Assembly: GCA_021802425.1 (NCBI GenBank)
Contig: JAJZXJ010000007.1
Span: 1-64,000, forward strand
DNA length: 64,000 nucleotides
Direction of reading: 5' to 3'
Origin: Acidulodesulfobacterium sp021802425
GTDB lineage: Bacteria; SZUA-79; Acidulodesulfobacterales; Acidulodesulfobacteraceae
Part shown: positions 52,465-61,175 of the stretch, piece by piece
How the letters are laid out: every line of letters starts with the position of its first letter
Numbering within the stretch: the stretch's first letter is position 1
The notes under the pieces: model-generated
Database searches by the model: none
What the model saw: the letters and a program-made list of their open reading frames with translations, nothing else
Told to the model about the DNA's origin: nothing
Translations under genes and position numbers: made by a program

Positions 52465-53082
52465 ATGATAATGGAAAAAATAGCCGAACTTTTTATTATT
52501 TTAATACTTGTTTCGGTTGTATTAAACGTAAGCTCGCCTTTTATAAAATTTGCAATAAAGCTTTATTCTTTTCAGTCTCTTATGCTGGCGTTTTATATTT
52601 TAATGGGCGCCGTTCATTTTAATTCTATAAATTTATACGGGTCTTTTGTTATTACGGTAATCTTTAAGGTTATTTTAATACCCTATTTTTTATTTAAGAC
52701 GCTTAAAAGGGTTAAAATGGATAAAGAAATAGATATGTATATAGGCATACCGGAGGCCGTTGTTTTCGCAGGTTCTTTAACCCTGCTTTCCAATTTGATA
52801 GCTCAAAAAATTGTTACGGCAGGCATAACATTCGGGGCTTTTGTTTTCACGATTTCCCTTGCTACATTTTTGATTGGAGCTATGCTTATGATTACAAGAA
52901 AAACTTTGTTCTCCCAAATTATCGGATTTTTAACCATCGACAACGCTATTTTTTTAGCGGCTAACAGCATAACCCACGGTATGCCCCTTTTGGTTGAATT
53001 AGGCGTGCTTTTCGACCTTTTTGTAAGCATACTTATATTGTCTATTCTTATACTAAACCTGAAAAGAAATGCCGCCGTATGA
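52465..53082 (+). CDS. hyfE: Hydrogenase-4 component E-like subunit (HyfE)
   Basis: Membrane protein, 205 aa, about six helices, corresponding to HyfE, whose C-terminal part is NuoK-like. The start may be the ATG at 52465 or the one at 52471 (MEKIAELF). A charged helix end TLKRVKMDKEIDMYIG and Glu-containing GIPEAVVFAGSLTLLSN are visible. It lies between hyfC and hyfF, the standard order in this complex type. Confidence 0.85.
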   Translation: MIMEKIAELFIILILVSVVLNVSSPFIKFAIKLYSFQSLMLAFYILMGAVHFNSINLYGSFVITVIFKVILIPYFLFKTLKRVKMDKEIDMYIGIPEAVVFAGSLTLLSNLIAQKIVTAGITFGAFVFTISLATFLIGAMLMITRKTLFSQIIGFLTIDNAIFLAANSITHGMPLLVELGVLFDLFVSILILSILILNLKRNAAV

Positions 53083-53130
53083 GTATGAATTTAAATAAAT
53101 TTTATGTATATTACTAAAGGATTCGATATA

Positions 53131-54639
53131 ATGTATGAATTAGTATTGATACTTCCGGCGGTTGCCTTAATTTTTTCCGTTTTTACGGATGTTTTATTAA
53201 TGTCTTATTTGCAGCTGATAATTTCTACATTAGTTTTTTTAACGGTTGTTGCAATTTCTCTATCTTTCCATGCTATCTCCGTATTTTTCGGGGGGCTTTT
53301 CTTTGTCGATTATATCAATCTGGTAATACTTATTACCGTTTCAACCCTTGAATTATTTGTAGCGTTTTATTCGTTTGGATATGTGAGGACGGAAATAAAG
53401 CACGGATTGTCGAAAAGAAAATTTAAGTTTTACTATTTTTGGAAGAATTTATTCATTTTTAGCATGATGGTTTCGATAATGTCCAATAACCTCGGCATTT
53501 ACTGGACAGGGCTTGAGGCGACTACCTTAGCTACAGCTTTGTTGGTTTCCTTCAACAGGACAAAAGAATCTTTCGAGGCGACATGGAAGTATGTAATTAT
53601 GTGTTCGGTCGGCATAGCGATAGGGCTTTTTGCGATAGTTATTCTATATTTTACGACTTCGCAGGTTTACGGCGAAAGCTTAAAATCTCTATCTTTTATA
53701 AATATTATGCGGGCAGGTTCGGAATTAGACAAGAATTTTCTTATGCTCGCATTTATTCTTGCGCTTGTCGGGTTTGGGACGAAAGTCGGGTTTGCCCCTA
53801 TGCATAATTGGCTTCCGGATGCCCATTCGCAGGGTCCAAGTCCGGTTAGCGCTTTGCTGTCGGGGGTTTTGCTTAACACGGCGCTATTAGGCATTTTAAG
53901 ATTTTATCAAATAAACGGGGCGGCAGGCATATATTACCCGAGGTACTTTTTAATAGGTTTCGGCTTTTTCACTATTCTGGTTTCGGCTTTTTCAATAATA
54001 AAACAGACCGATTATAAGCGCCTTTTTGCATTTTCTTCCATGGAAAATATGGGTCTTATAGCATTGGGTTTCGGTATTGGCGGAATTGCCGTAATAGGGA
54101 GCCTTTTTCAGATATTATTTCATGCTTTAAATAAGGGAGCCTTGTTTTTATCTTCGGGTAATGTTCTTGCGGTTACGCATGAAAGAAAAATCGAAAAAAT
54201 AAGAAATTTGTCTAAGAATTTTCCGATTACGGGACTTATGCTTCTTTTTGGGGTGATGGGAATTAGCGGAATGCCCCCATTTGCAATGTTTTTAGGAGAA
54301 ATTTATATTATGTTCGGCGTATTTAAAACCAATATCTGGTTTGGATTTTTAGTTTTCTTGTTATTGATTTTTATTTTTGCGGGGCTTTTTAGTAAAATTC
54401 TTAAAATGTATATAGGCGTTAAAGACGACGAAAATGGGCAGCAAAATGAAAATAGGGCTAATAGCGGGACAGATAAAGACAATCGAGATAGAGGAGAAAT
54501 AGGTGTCCATCCGTTTATGCTGTATGCCCCTTTAATTCTTTTGCTGATTTCTTCGATATTGTTATTTTATATACCGTCCCCGTTTTTACATATCGTAAAA
54601 TCGGCATCGGCCGAATTTGGAGGGAAGATAATTTTTTAA
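53131..54639 (+). CDS. hyfF: Hydrogenase-4 component F-like antiporter subunit (HyfF/NuoN-like)
   Basis: Second antiporter-like subunit, about 502 aa from ATG 53131, which follows AAAGGA by 9 bases; an in-frame ATG at 53104 would add nine residues. Fourteen or so helices. The channel signature is present: NLGIYWTGLEATTLATALLV with its Glu, GTKVGFAPMHNWLPDAHSQGPSPVSALLSGVLL, and FHALNKGALFLSSGNVL. A short Asn/Asp/Lys-rich loop near residue 440 precedes the last helix. It overlaps the large-subunit gene by one base. Confidence 0.9.
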   Translation: MYELVLILPAVALIFSVFTDVLLMSYLQLIISTLVFLTVVAISLSFHAISVFFGGLFFVDYINLVILITVSTLELFVAFYSFGYVRTEIKHGLSKRKFKFYYFWKNLFIFSMMVSIMSNNLGIYWTGLEATTLATALLVSFNRTKESFEATWKYVIMCSVGIAIGLFAIVILYFTTSQVYGESLKSLSFINIMRAGSELDKNFLMLAFILALVGFGTKVGFAPMHNWLPDAHSQGPSPVSALLSGVLLNTALLGILRFYQINGAAGIYYPRYFLIGFGFFTILVSAFSIIKQTDYKRLFAFSSMENMGLIALGFGIGGIAVIGSLFQILFHALNKGALFLSSGNVLAVTHERKIEKIRNLSKNFPITGLMLLFGVMGISGMPPFAMFLGEIYIMFGVFKTNIWFGFLVFLLLIFIFAGLFSKILKMYIGVKDDENGQQNENRANSGTDKDNRDRGEIGVHPFMLYAPLILLLISSILLFYIPSPFLHIVKSASAEFGGKIIF

Positions 54640-56144
54640 TGAATAAAATTATGACAAGCAAGCATATTATCAAATCAAGCGATTTTATAAAATCGGCTAA
54701 TAATATTAAAGAGTCCGGAAGATATTTGCTTGGCATCGTTGCAAATGACGAGAGAAGCATAAATTCAAAATTTAACATAAGGTATTTTTTCGGGGGCAAA
54801 AATATTATCGATGAATATTCCATTCCTGTGGATGAAAACTTTCAGTCCGTTTCTAAAATTTGTCCCGCCGCCAAGATGTATGAAAGGGAAATCAATGATT
54901 TATTTGGACTTACGCCCCTTGGACATCCCGATTTAAGACCCTTGATGTTATATCCCGAAAATTGGGATTTTTCCGTTCACCCCTTGAGAAAGGACTATGA
55001 CAATTTAATTCCTGAATTCAAGAAATATGGGGATTACAAGTATAAAGAGGTTTCGGGGGAGGGAATTTTTGAGGTTCTTGTCGGACCGGTGCACGCCGGA
55101 ATTATAGAACCCGGGCATTTCCGGTTTTCGCTGGCGGGAGAGCCTGTTTTACAGCTTGAGATAAGGCACTTTTGGAAACACAAAGGGATAGAAAAAATTT
55201 GCGAGGGGAAAGATTTTAACGAAGCGTTAAATTTGATTTCCCGGGTTTCCGGCGATAACAATGTAAATATAGCCGTAAGCTATCTTGAAGCCGTCGAAAA
55301 TATTTTAAATATCGAAATTCCCGAAAGAGCAAAACATATCAGGGTAATACTTGCCGAACTTGAGCGTATTTGGAATTATGTCAAGGACATAGCATGGATT
55401 TTTATGGATATAGGTTTTGCATTGCCCGCTCAAAACCTGTTTGCTTTGCAGGAAGAATTAATGAGGCTCAACAAAAGTTTAACCGGACACAGGTTTATGT
55501 TTAACGCGCTTATACCGGGCGGCGTGAGCGTAGATTTTGATTCTTCCAAGCTGTTTACGATAGATAATATTATTAAAAAGGTCGAAAAGGCAATAAAAGA
55601 GTGTGAGGCATTTATTTTAAATTCATCGACTGTTTTAGACAGGCTGGAATTTACGGGAAAAATTAACAAAAAGACGGCGGAAGAGCTTTCGTTATGCGGC
55701 ATAAGCGCGCGGGCGTCGGGACTGCCGAGAGATTCCAGAGTGGAATTTCCCTATCTTATATACGAGAAGTTTAACCTAAAACCTGTTTTGCGGGGGAGCG
55801 GGGATGTTTTTGCAAGGACGGCTTTGAGGATTAAAGAAATTATGCTTTCCGTAAAAATCATAGGCGGGCTTTTGTTTAACTTGCCGGAGGGGGAAATTAT
55901 ATCGCCTTGCGAAAACAGGGCAGAGGCATATAAATATGCCGTAGGCAATGCGGAAACCCCGAGAGGCAACGCGTTTTTCTATATAATGGCGGATGACGAC
56001 GGAAAAATTTTCAGGCTTAAATATATAGACCCGTCTTTCAGGATATGGCCTTCCATTCAGTACGGCGTATTGGGCAATATCATTGCGGATTTTCCATTGA
56101 TAAACAAAAGCCTGAATTTATCTTATTCAGGTAACGATATGTGA
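54639..56144 (+). CDS. hyfG: NuoC-NuoD/HyfG-like large subunit lacking [NiFe] ligands
   Basis: Fused 30-kDa and 49-kDa-type subunit, 501 aa. NuoC-like part up to about 130 (INDLFGLTPLGHPDLRPLMLYPENWD), then the large-subunit domain with GIFEVLVGPVHAGIIEPGHFRFS. Where [NiFe] hydrogenases have RxCGxC this protein has RVSGDN (202-207), and the C-terminal DPCxxC is DPSFRI (464-469). No cysteine remains at either ligand site, so it cannot bind nickel or oxidise hydrogen. This is the Ehr (hydrogenase-related) situation. The likely acceptor or donor is unknown. Overlaps hyfF by one base. Confidence 0.92.
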   Translation: MNKIMTSKHIIKSSDFIKSANNIKESGRYLLGIVANDERSINSKFNIRYFFGGKNIIDEYSIPVDENFQSVSKICPAAKMYEREINDLFGLTPLGHPDLRPLMLYPENWDFSVHPLRKDYDNLIPEFKKYGDYKYKEVSGEGIFEVLVGPVHAGIIEPGHFRFSLAGEPVLQLEIRHFWKHKGIEKICEGKDFNEALNLISRVSGDNNVNIAVSYLEAVENILNIEIPERAKHIRVILAELERIWNYVKDIAWIFMDIGFALPAQNLFALQEELMRLNKSLTGHRFMFNALIPGGVSVDFDSSKLFTIDNIIKKVEKAIKECEAFILNSSTVLDRLEFTGKINKKTAEELSLCGISARASGLPRDSRVEFPYLIYEKFNLKPVLRGSGDVFARTALRIKEIMLSVKIIGGLLFNLPEGEIISPCENRAEAYKYAVGNAETPRGNAFFYIMADDDGKIFRLKYIDPSFRIWPSIQYGVLGNIIADFPLINKSLNLSYSGNDM

Positions 56145-56207
56145 TTTTAGCTTTAAAATTGCAGGTAGAAATTATGAAATATGTTTCAAGGCTAAATAAA
56201 ATAACAC

Positions 56208-56304
56208 TGGATTACCGCTTCGCCATCTTCGCCCGCGTTTTCGACATGCAAAAACAATCGTGCGGGCGAAAATATGTGTCTGACGAGAGCGAAGCGGTAA
56301 TCCA
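56208..56304. repeat. 97-bp inverted-repeat element inside the hyf-like operon
   Basis: Perfect 16-bp terminal arms TGGATTACCGCTTCGC (56208-56223) and complement (56289-56304) enclose a 9-bp inner stem TTCGCCCGC (56228-56236 with 56262-56270). It fills most of the 198-base gap between the large and small subunit genes, has no coding potential worth calling, and differs from the CCAAATCC family. It looks like a non-autonomous mobile or REP-type repeat. Confidence 0.75.
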
Positions 56305-56342
56305 TAATAAGAAATTTCTATATTTATAACGGGTGGTAATAT

Positions 56343-56861
56343 ATGAGCTTTTTAAGCAAATTATTATTTAAAAATAAGACGCAGGATATTGTCAGCGGCA
56401 ATATTGATTCTGTTTCAATCAAAGGGGATGAATTAAAACGCTCGGTTGACAGGATATTCGGCAGGAGTTTATTTGTAAGGCTTGTCGATACGGGTTCCTG
56501 CAACGCCTGCGAAACCGAGCTTGCCGCCCTTTCCAACCCTTATTACGATTTAGAAAGATTCGGCATAAAATTCGTTGCTTCCCCAAAGCATGCGGATGTC
56601 ATTATAGTAACGGGTTGCGTAACAAGAAATATGCTTAATCCGCTGTTAAAGACTTATGAAAATATTCCAGCGCCTAAGTTTGTAATTACGGCGGGCGATT
56701 GTCCCGAAACCGGCGGACCTTTTAAGAATTCCTATGCCGTATGCGGCCCCGTTTCAAAATATTTAAAGGTTGCAATGCACATAAAGGGATGTCCGCCCGA
56801 ACCCGAAGCAATAATATCCGGGTTTTTAAACTTTATGGATATATTAAAAACTTCATCGTAA
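56343..56861 (+). CDS. hyfI: NuoB/HyfI-like small subunit with intact 4Fe-4S site
   Basis: Peripheral-arm subunit that holds the terminal cluster, 172 aa. All four ligands are present: Cys53 and Cys56 (DTGSCNACETEL), Cys120 (AGDCPETGG) and Cys150 (KGCPPEP). It therefore can carry electrons although its large-subunit partner lacks the metal centre. GGTGG stands 8 bases before the ATG. It is the last gene of the operon. No NuoI/HyfH-type two-cluster ferredoxin subunit follows, which is unusual for this family. Confidence 0.92.
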   Translation: MSFLSKLLFKNKTQDIVSGNIDSVSIKGDELKRSVDRIFGRSLFVRLVDTGSCNACETELAALSNPYYDLERFGIKFVASPKHADVIIVTGCVTRNMLNPLLKTYENIPAPKFVITAGDCPETGGPFKNSYAVCGPVSKYLKVAMHIKGCPPEPEAIISGFLNFMDILKTSS

Positions 56862-56931
56862 AGGAATAATATCCCCTTTTTAGATTTTTTTTTGGGGGGG
56901 GGTGTTATTCGTTCTTGTGTTTATATTTTTG

Positions 56932-57675
56932 CTAAAATATAGAGTGAAATATTAATCCCAAAGCGGCTATTGTTAATATTATAATCACTAAATAATAAAA
57001 TGTTTTTTGATTTATAACAAAATGGAGTTTATTTCCCAAAAAAAGTCCCGCCAGCAAAGAGGGTATTAAAATTGTGGAGAATTTTAACACCTCAATCGTT
57101 AAAAGACCGAAGGATGTATAAATTACGGCCCTAAAAATGCTGTCCGTAATTGCGACTATTTGAAATGTAGCCCTAAATGTGCGTTTGCCGTGGTGCTTCA
57201 TTTGCAGATATGCTACTATCGGAGGTCCGCCTCCGCCGTATAAGCTGCCGATTAACCCGCCCAAAAATCCCAGAGGAGCTCCCACGCTATTTTTCACATA
57301 AGGCAGCTTATCCTGCTTAACCTTTAAAGCGTATATTATATATGTTAAAATAAAAATTCCAAGGAAAATGGTCAGCTTTTGAGGGTTTGCGTATTTTAAA
57401 ATATATGCGCCGGATAAAAGGCCAAAAACTGTTGCCGGAAGCAAATATGAAAGGTCGTTCCATTTTACTTCTTTAAAATCGTATGCTCCAAGCATGATAC
57501 TGCCTAAAAAATCGAGAATAAAAACAGCGGGGACGGTTATTCTTATCGGAAGGAATATCGTCAGCAAAGATACGGAAATCAGTCCCGAACCGAAACCTAT
57601 TGCCGCCCTGACAAAAAAAGCGATTAAAACGATAATAATTCCTATGATTATGTCAAAAGGGGAGATAACGGGCAT
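56932..57675 (-). CDS. TauE/SafE family (DUF81) sulfite/sulfonate exporter-like permease
   Basis: Inner-membrane protein, 247 aa, about eight helices. Typical family segments: FFVRAAIGFGSGLISVSLLTIF near the N terminus and the conserved loop VGAPLGFLGGLIGSLYGGGGPPIVAYLQMKH, seen as LIGSLYGGGGPPIVAYL. The family exports sulfite or organosulfur anions in characterised cases, but specificity cannot be read off sequence. The gene stands alone, convergent with the hyf-like operon. A run of nine T and nine G lies in the gap between them. Confidence 0.86.
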   Translation of the reverse strand: MPVISPFDIIIGIIIVLIAFFVRAAIGFGSGLISVSLLTIFLPIRITVPAVFILDFLGSIMLGAYDFKEVKWNDLSYLLPATVFGLLSGAYILKYANPQKLTIFLGIFILTYIIYALKVKQDKLPYVKNSVGAPLGFLGGLIGSLYGGGGPPIVAYLQMKHHGKRTFRATFQIVAITDSIFRAVIYTSFGLLTIEVLKFSTILIPSLLAGLFLGNKLHFVINQKTFYYLVIIILTIAALGLIFHSIF

Positions 57676-57800
57676 TTTTTGAAATTACTTGCTTATCGGC
57701 AGTTTAGTTTATATTATTATAACCCCTTTGTTTTTAAAATTCAATATTGCGTCCCGGCACTGCATCTTGACTCAAATCCATAAATAGGGAATAATAGGAT

Positions 57801-58793
57801 ATGGCTTCGGAACCTGATTTTATTAAAAAAATGAATTTTTATACGGGAAAAGGGATTCAATTTCTTTTTATTATCGATTATGAGATGGAATTCCCCATAG
57901 TTCTAAGGTTATCCGAATTAAACGATTTTTGTATTAAGTATTTTATAGACGGAGTAAAAAACTATGATGACAATATTGGCAATATTTTTGATAAAAAAGA
58001 ATTAAATATTCAAAAGCGCCCCATTTCCTTCGAAGTTTATAAAAAAGCTTTTAATAATGTCACCCTAAACCAGAAAAACGGTAATTCGTACCTTTTAAAC
58101 CTAACCTTTAAAACCCCTGTCGAGATTAATTTCGGCTTGGAAGAAATATTTTATAAAAGCTCGTCAAGATACAAGCTTTACTTTAAGGATGAAGAAAATG
58201 AATTTGTATTGTTTTCTCCGGAGACTTTTATCAACATAACGGAAGGAAGGATTTTTACTTATCCGATTAAAGGAACAATCGACGCAAATATTCCCTGTGC
58301 GGAAGAAATCCTTTTAAATGATAAAAAAGAAAAAGCGGAGCATTTAACGGTCGTGGATCTTTTAAGGAATGATTTAAATATCGTATGTAAAGATGTAAAG
58401 GTCAACAGATTTTGTTTTACTTACAAAATTAAGACAAACTTTGGAGAGTTATTACAGATGGTTTCCGAGATTGAGGGCAGGGTCAAACCGAATTTAATGT
58501 GTCGTTTCGGCGATATTCTCTTTAATATGCTTCCCGCAGGGTCTATCTGCGGGGCGCCAAAAAGGCAAACTTTAGAGATTATTAAAGAGACGGAACTTTA
58601 TAAAAGGGGCTATTATACCGGTGTTTTCGGCATATATGACGGAAAAAATCTTAAAAGCTCGGTTATGATAAGATTTATAGAAAAGAAAGGGGATGATTGT
58701 TTTTATAGAAGCGGCGGCGGGATAACGGTTTATAGCGACGCAAAAAAGGAATATGACGAAATGGTGGAAAAAATTTATGTTCCGATTTATTGA
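57801..58793 (+). CDS. pabB: Aminodeoxychorismate synthase component I (short PabB)
   Basis: Makes 4-amino-4-deoxychorismate for folate synthesis, 330 aa, shorter than full PabB because the N-terminal tryptophan-binding domain is reduced. The chorismate-binding core is complete: FTYPIKGTIDANIP (PIKGT as in PabB), LTVVDLLRNDLNIV, FGDILFNMLPAGSICGAPKRQT and YRSGGGITVYSDAKKEYDEM. The 3' end overlaps pabC. No glutamine amidotransferase pabA gene is in the window, so ammonia use or a distant PabA is implied. Confidence 0.9.
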   Translation: MASEPDFIKKMNFYTGKGIQFLFIIDYEMEFPIVLRLSELNDFCIKYFIDGVKNYDDNIGNIFDKKELNIQKRPISFEVYKKAFNNVTLNQKNGNSYLLNLTFKTPVEINFGLEEIFYKSSSRYKLYFKDEENEFVLFSPETFINITEGRIFTYPIKGTIDANIPCAEEILLNDKKEKAEHLTVVDLLRNDLNIVCKDVKVNRFCFTYKIKTNFGELLQMVSEIEGRVKPNLMCRFGDILFNMLPAGSICGAPKRQTLEIIKETELYKRGYYTGVFGIYDGKNLKSSVMIRFIEKKGDDCFYRSGGGITVYSDAKKEYDEMVEKIYVPIY

Positions 58794-59400
58794 AACGATT
58801 AAATTGGCGGACGGAAATTATAAGTTAATCGATTATCACGATAAGAGAATGAACGCAACCATTGCACATTTTTTTAATATAGATTGCGGGAAATCGCTTG
58901 CGGATTTTTTGCCCGATGTTAAAAAATATCAACAGGGGATTTACAAATGCAGGGTAGTTTATTCAAGCAATACCGAAGGTATTGAAATTACCCCTTATTT
59001 TAAAAGGAAAATTAAAAGATTAAAAATAGTTAATTTAGATACTTACCCGTTTTTACACCCCGGCGGGCTATTTGATTATTCGTTTAAATATGAAGACAGA
59101 AGTTTCATAAATTCATTATTAAAAGGATTGGATGATACGACCGATATACTTATTGCAAAAAACGGTTTAATAACCGATACCTCATTTTCCAATGTTATTT
59201 TATTCGACGGCAAGAAATGGATTACGCCGAACGCATTTTTGTTAAACGGGGTAAAAAGGCGTTATCTTTTAGATTGCGGAATTATTGAAGAAGGAATGGT
59301 TTCCGTTAGGGGTTTAAAGGATTTTCAAAAAATATCTTTAATCAATTCCATGCTTGAACCCGGAGATATAGAAATCGATATAAAAGATATAATATATTAA
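58777..59400 (+). CDS. pabC: Aminodeoxychorismate lyase (class IV aminotransferase fold)
   Basis: PLP enzyme that releases pyruvate from aminodeoxychorismate to give 4-aminobenzoate. About 207 aa from ATG 58777; an in-frame ATG at 58753 lies deeper inside pabB and its SD is too close. Class-IV landmarks: the PLP-Lys region is short (DYHDKRMNATIAHFF), with TDTSFSNVILFDGKKWITPNAFLLNGVKRRYLL in the C-terminal half, seen as DTSFSNVILF and LLNGVKRRYLL. Overlap with pabB by 17 bases indicates coupled synthesis of a folate-branch pair. Confidence 0.88.
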   Translation: MFRFIETIKLADGNYKLIDYHDKRMNATIAHFFNIDCGKSLADFLPDVKKYQQGIYKCRVVYSSNTEGIEITPYFKRKIKRLKIVNLDTYPFLHPGGLFDYSFKYEDRSFINSLLKGLDDTTDILIAKNGLITDTSFSNVILFDGKKWITPNAFLLNGVKRRYLLDCGIIEEGMVSVRGLKDFQKISLINSMLEPGDIEIDIKDIIY

Positions 59401-59419
59401 AGATATTAAAAATTCCGAA

Positions 59420-60085
59420 CTACAAATTTTCGGTAAACCACTTTGCCGTAATTAGGGCAACCTCTTCCAGCGCTCCGGGTTCTTCGAATAGATGGGTGGC
59501 TCCCTGTATAATTTCAAGCCTTTTTTTAGCCGAAATATTTTCATACGCGGTCTTATTTAATTCGATAACCTCAAAATCTTCTCCCCCGACTATTAACAGC
59601 GTGGGCGCTTTAACCCCGGGCAAACTCTCCATGGCAAGGTCGGGGCGGCCGCCCCTTGAAACGACGGCATAGATAATGTTTGATCTTTTGGCGGCCGCTA
59701 TCAGGGCCGCCGCAGCTCCGGTGCTTGCCCCAAAATAGCCTAATTTTAAACCCTTTAAGGACGGTTCCTTAAGCAGCCAATCGGTAACACCCTCAAGCCT
59801 TTCCGCAAGAAGCTGTATATTAAAACGGTACTCGGCGGTATATTCATCTATCTTTTCTTCTTCGGCGGTGAGCAAGTCAAACAGAAGCGTGCCGAGATTA
59901 TTTTTGTTTAAAATTCCCGCCACATACCTGTTTCTCGGGCTGAACCTGCTGCTGCCGCTTCCGTGCGCAAAAATGACAAGCCCCTTAGCTTTTGCGGGAA
60001 TTTCCATGCTTCCCGCAATATCTTTGCCTTTTATCTTAATTACAATCTCTTTGCGTATAGGAAACGAGCTGTCATTCTTTTCCAT
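59420..60085 (-). CDS. Alpha/beta hydrolase (dienelactone hydrolase-like)
   Basis: Soluble hydrolase, 221 aa. Oxyanion loop FAHGSGSSRFSPRNRYVA, nucleophile elbow GYFGASTGAAAAL (Ser in G-x-S-x-G), acid residue in LLIVGGEDFEV and His in IIQGATHLFEEPG complete the triad. This subgroup is often found fused or next to phosphoribosyltransferase domains; here it is single. Substrate is unknown. Its promoter (-10 TATATT, -35 TTGACT, 60166-60194) lies under a 24-bp palindrome, so repressor control is likely. Confidence 0.88.
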   Translation of the reverse strand: MEKNDSSFPIRKEIVIKIKGKDIAGSMEIPAKAKGLVIFAHGSGSSRFSPRNRYVAGILNKNNLGTLLFDLLTAEEEKIDEYTAEYRFNIQLLAERLEGVTDWLLKEPSLKGLKLGYFGASTGAAAALIAAAKRSNIIYAVVSRGGRPDLAMESLPGVKAPTLLIVGGEDFEVIELNKTAYENISAKKRLEIIQGATHLFEEPGALEEVALITAKWFTENL

Positions 60086-60165
60086 TTCCTTAATCTCCCT
60101 TGCCCGTTACTTTTCTCCATTCTATTGTACGCCGGATAGTTTACGGCGCATCGCTCTTAATTTGG

Positions 60166-60211
60166 AATATACACGCAATTAATCTTAAAGTCAAATACAT
60201 GTATTTGACTT
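60166..60211 (-). promoter_or_regulatory. Promoter and palindromic operator of the alpha/beta hydrolase gene
   Basis: Minus strand: TTGACT (60189-60194), 17-base spacer, TATATT (60166-60171). A perfect 24-bp palindrome AAGTCAAATACA plus complement (60188-60211) covers the -35 element. Its mirror half also gives a TTGACT facing the mntA-hepT genes, so one repressor could control both directions. Confidence 0.65.
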
Positions 60212-60324
60212 ATACATCAATTTGATTTATTTCCGGAATAGTAGTATATATAATTAAGGCGTAAAAACAGGTGCGAAACGGCATTGAATAAATAATTTTA
60301 TTAACAAAATTAAATTTTTATATT

Positions 60325-60744
60325 ATGAATAATAATATAAATACTAATCCAACTAATATTAATACAATAAGCAATGATAACATATTAAAATTAAAGGACT
60401 TTTTATATAAAGATGACAATATAATGCTTGCTTTTATATTTGGTTCTTTTGCCGCTAAAAGGCTGGGTAAGAACAGCGATTTAGATATTGCCGTTCTATA
60501 CGAAAACCCTCCGACCGGATTTGAAATTCTTCGCGAAATCGATAAACTATCTAAAATTGTCGGAATGGAAACGCACTTGGCCATTCTTAACGCCGGCTCG
60601 CCGCTTTTTAAGCATCAGGTTATGAAAAACAAGATAAACCTCGTTATAAAAGACGAAAAATTTTTTGGGAAATTCAGGGAAAACGTAATATCTCAATATG
60701 ACGAATATAAATATATCTCAGGGATGGACAAATATGATAGATAA
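60325..60744 (+). CDS. mntA: MNT-type minimal nucleotidyltransferase antitoxin
   Basis: 139 aa. The DNA-polymerase-beta-like motif FGSFAAKRLGKNSDLDIAVLYE is complete: GSF at 40-42 and DxD at Asp52 and Asp54. In characterised MntA/HepT (type VII) pairs this protein inactivates the HepT RNase by adding AMP residues to a Tyr. The gene overlaps hepT by 11 bases, as expected. The N terminus is Asn/Thr-rich and may be a few residues too long. Confidence 0.9.
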   Translation: MNNNINTNPTNINTISNDNILKLKDFLYKDDNIMLAFIFGSFAAKRLGKNSDLDIAVLYENPPTGFEILREIDKLSKIVGMETHLAILNAGSPLFKHQVMKNKINLVIKDEKFFGKFRENVISQYDEYKYISGMDKYDR

Positions 60745-61153
60745 AGTGTTAATAGAAAAAAAACTGCGCAAAATAAAAGAATTTTTGAACGAGATTGAAC
60801 CTGTTAAAGTAGATTCGTTGGAGGAATTTAAAAATAATGTGATGGCAAAAAGGTTTATAGAAAGAAATATCGAATTGTGTATAGAGCAGATGATAGACGT
60901 CTGTAAACACTTAGTAGGAGGACTAGATCTTAAGGAACCGGAATCCTACGGGGAATGTTTCGAAATTATTTCGTCAAGCGGCATAATATCGGCAAAAAAT
61001 TTTAAAATCTATGAATCTATGGCTAAATTTAGAAATTTCATAATCCACTCTTACGATGATGTTGATGATTCTATTGTTTACGAAATCTTCAAGAACCATT
61101 TAGTCGATTTTATAAACTTTATAGATGAAATAAGGAATTATCTGAATAAATAA
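60734..61153 (+). CDS. hepT: HepT-like ribonuclease toxin (DUF86)
   Basis: 139 aa from ATG 60734, which removes 12 residues that overlap mntA in a longer read. Helical HEPN protein with the catalytic RNase motif R-x4-H-x-Y complete: Arg100, His105 and Tyr107 in FRNFIIHSYDD. Tyr107 is the site adenylylated by MntA in related systems. The pair is a self-contained addiction or stress module next to the mercury genes; no decay is seen in either partner. Confidence 0.92.
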   Translation: MIDKVLIEKKLRKIKEFLNEIEPVKVDSLEEFKNNVMAKRFIERNIELCIEQMIDVCKHLVGGLDLKEPESYGECFEIISSSGIISAKNFKIYESMAKFRNFIIHSYDDVDDSIVYEIFKNHLVDFINFIDEIRNYLNK

Positions 61154-61175
61154 AATTGCCTTTGCCGAAAAAGGA

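Noticed and set aside
56141..56329. 62-residue ORF between the hyfG- and hyfI-like genes
   Set aside because: It is almost wholly made of the inverted-repeat element, has no ribosome binding site of note, and no protein-like pattern.
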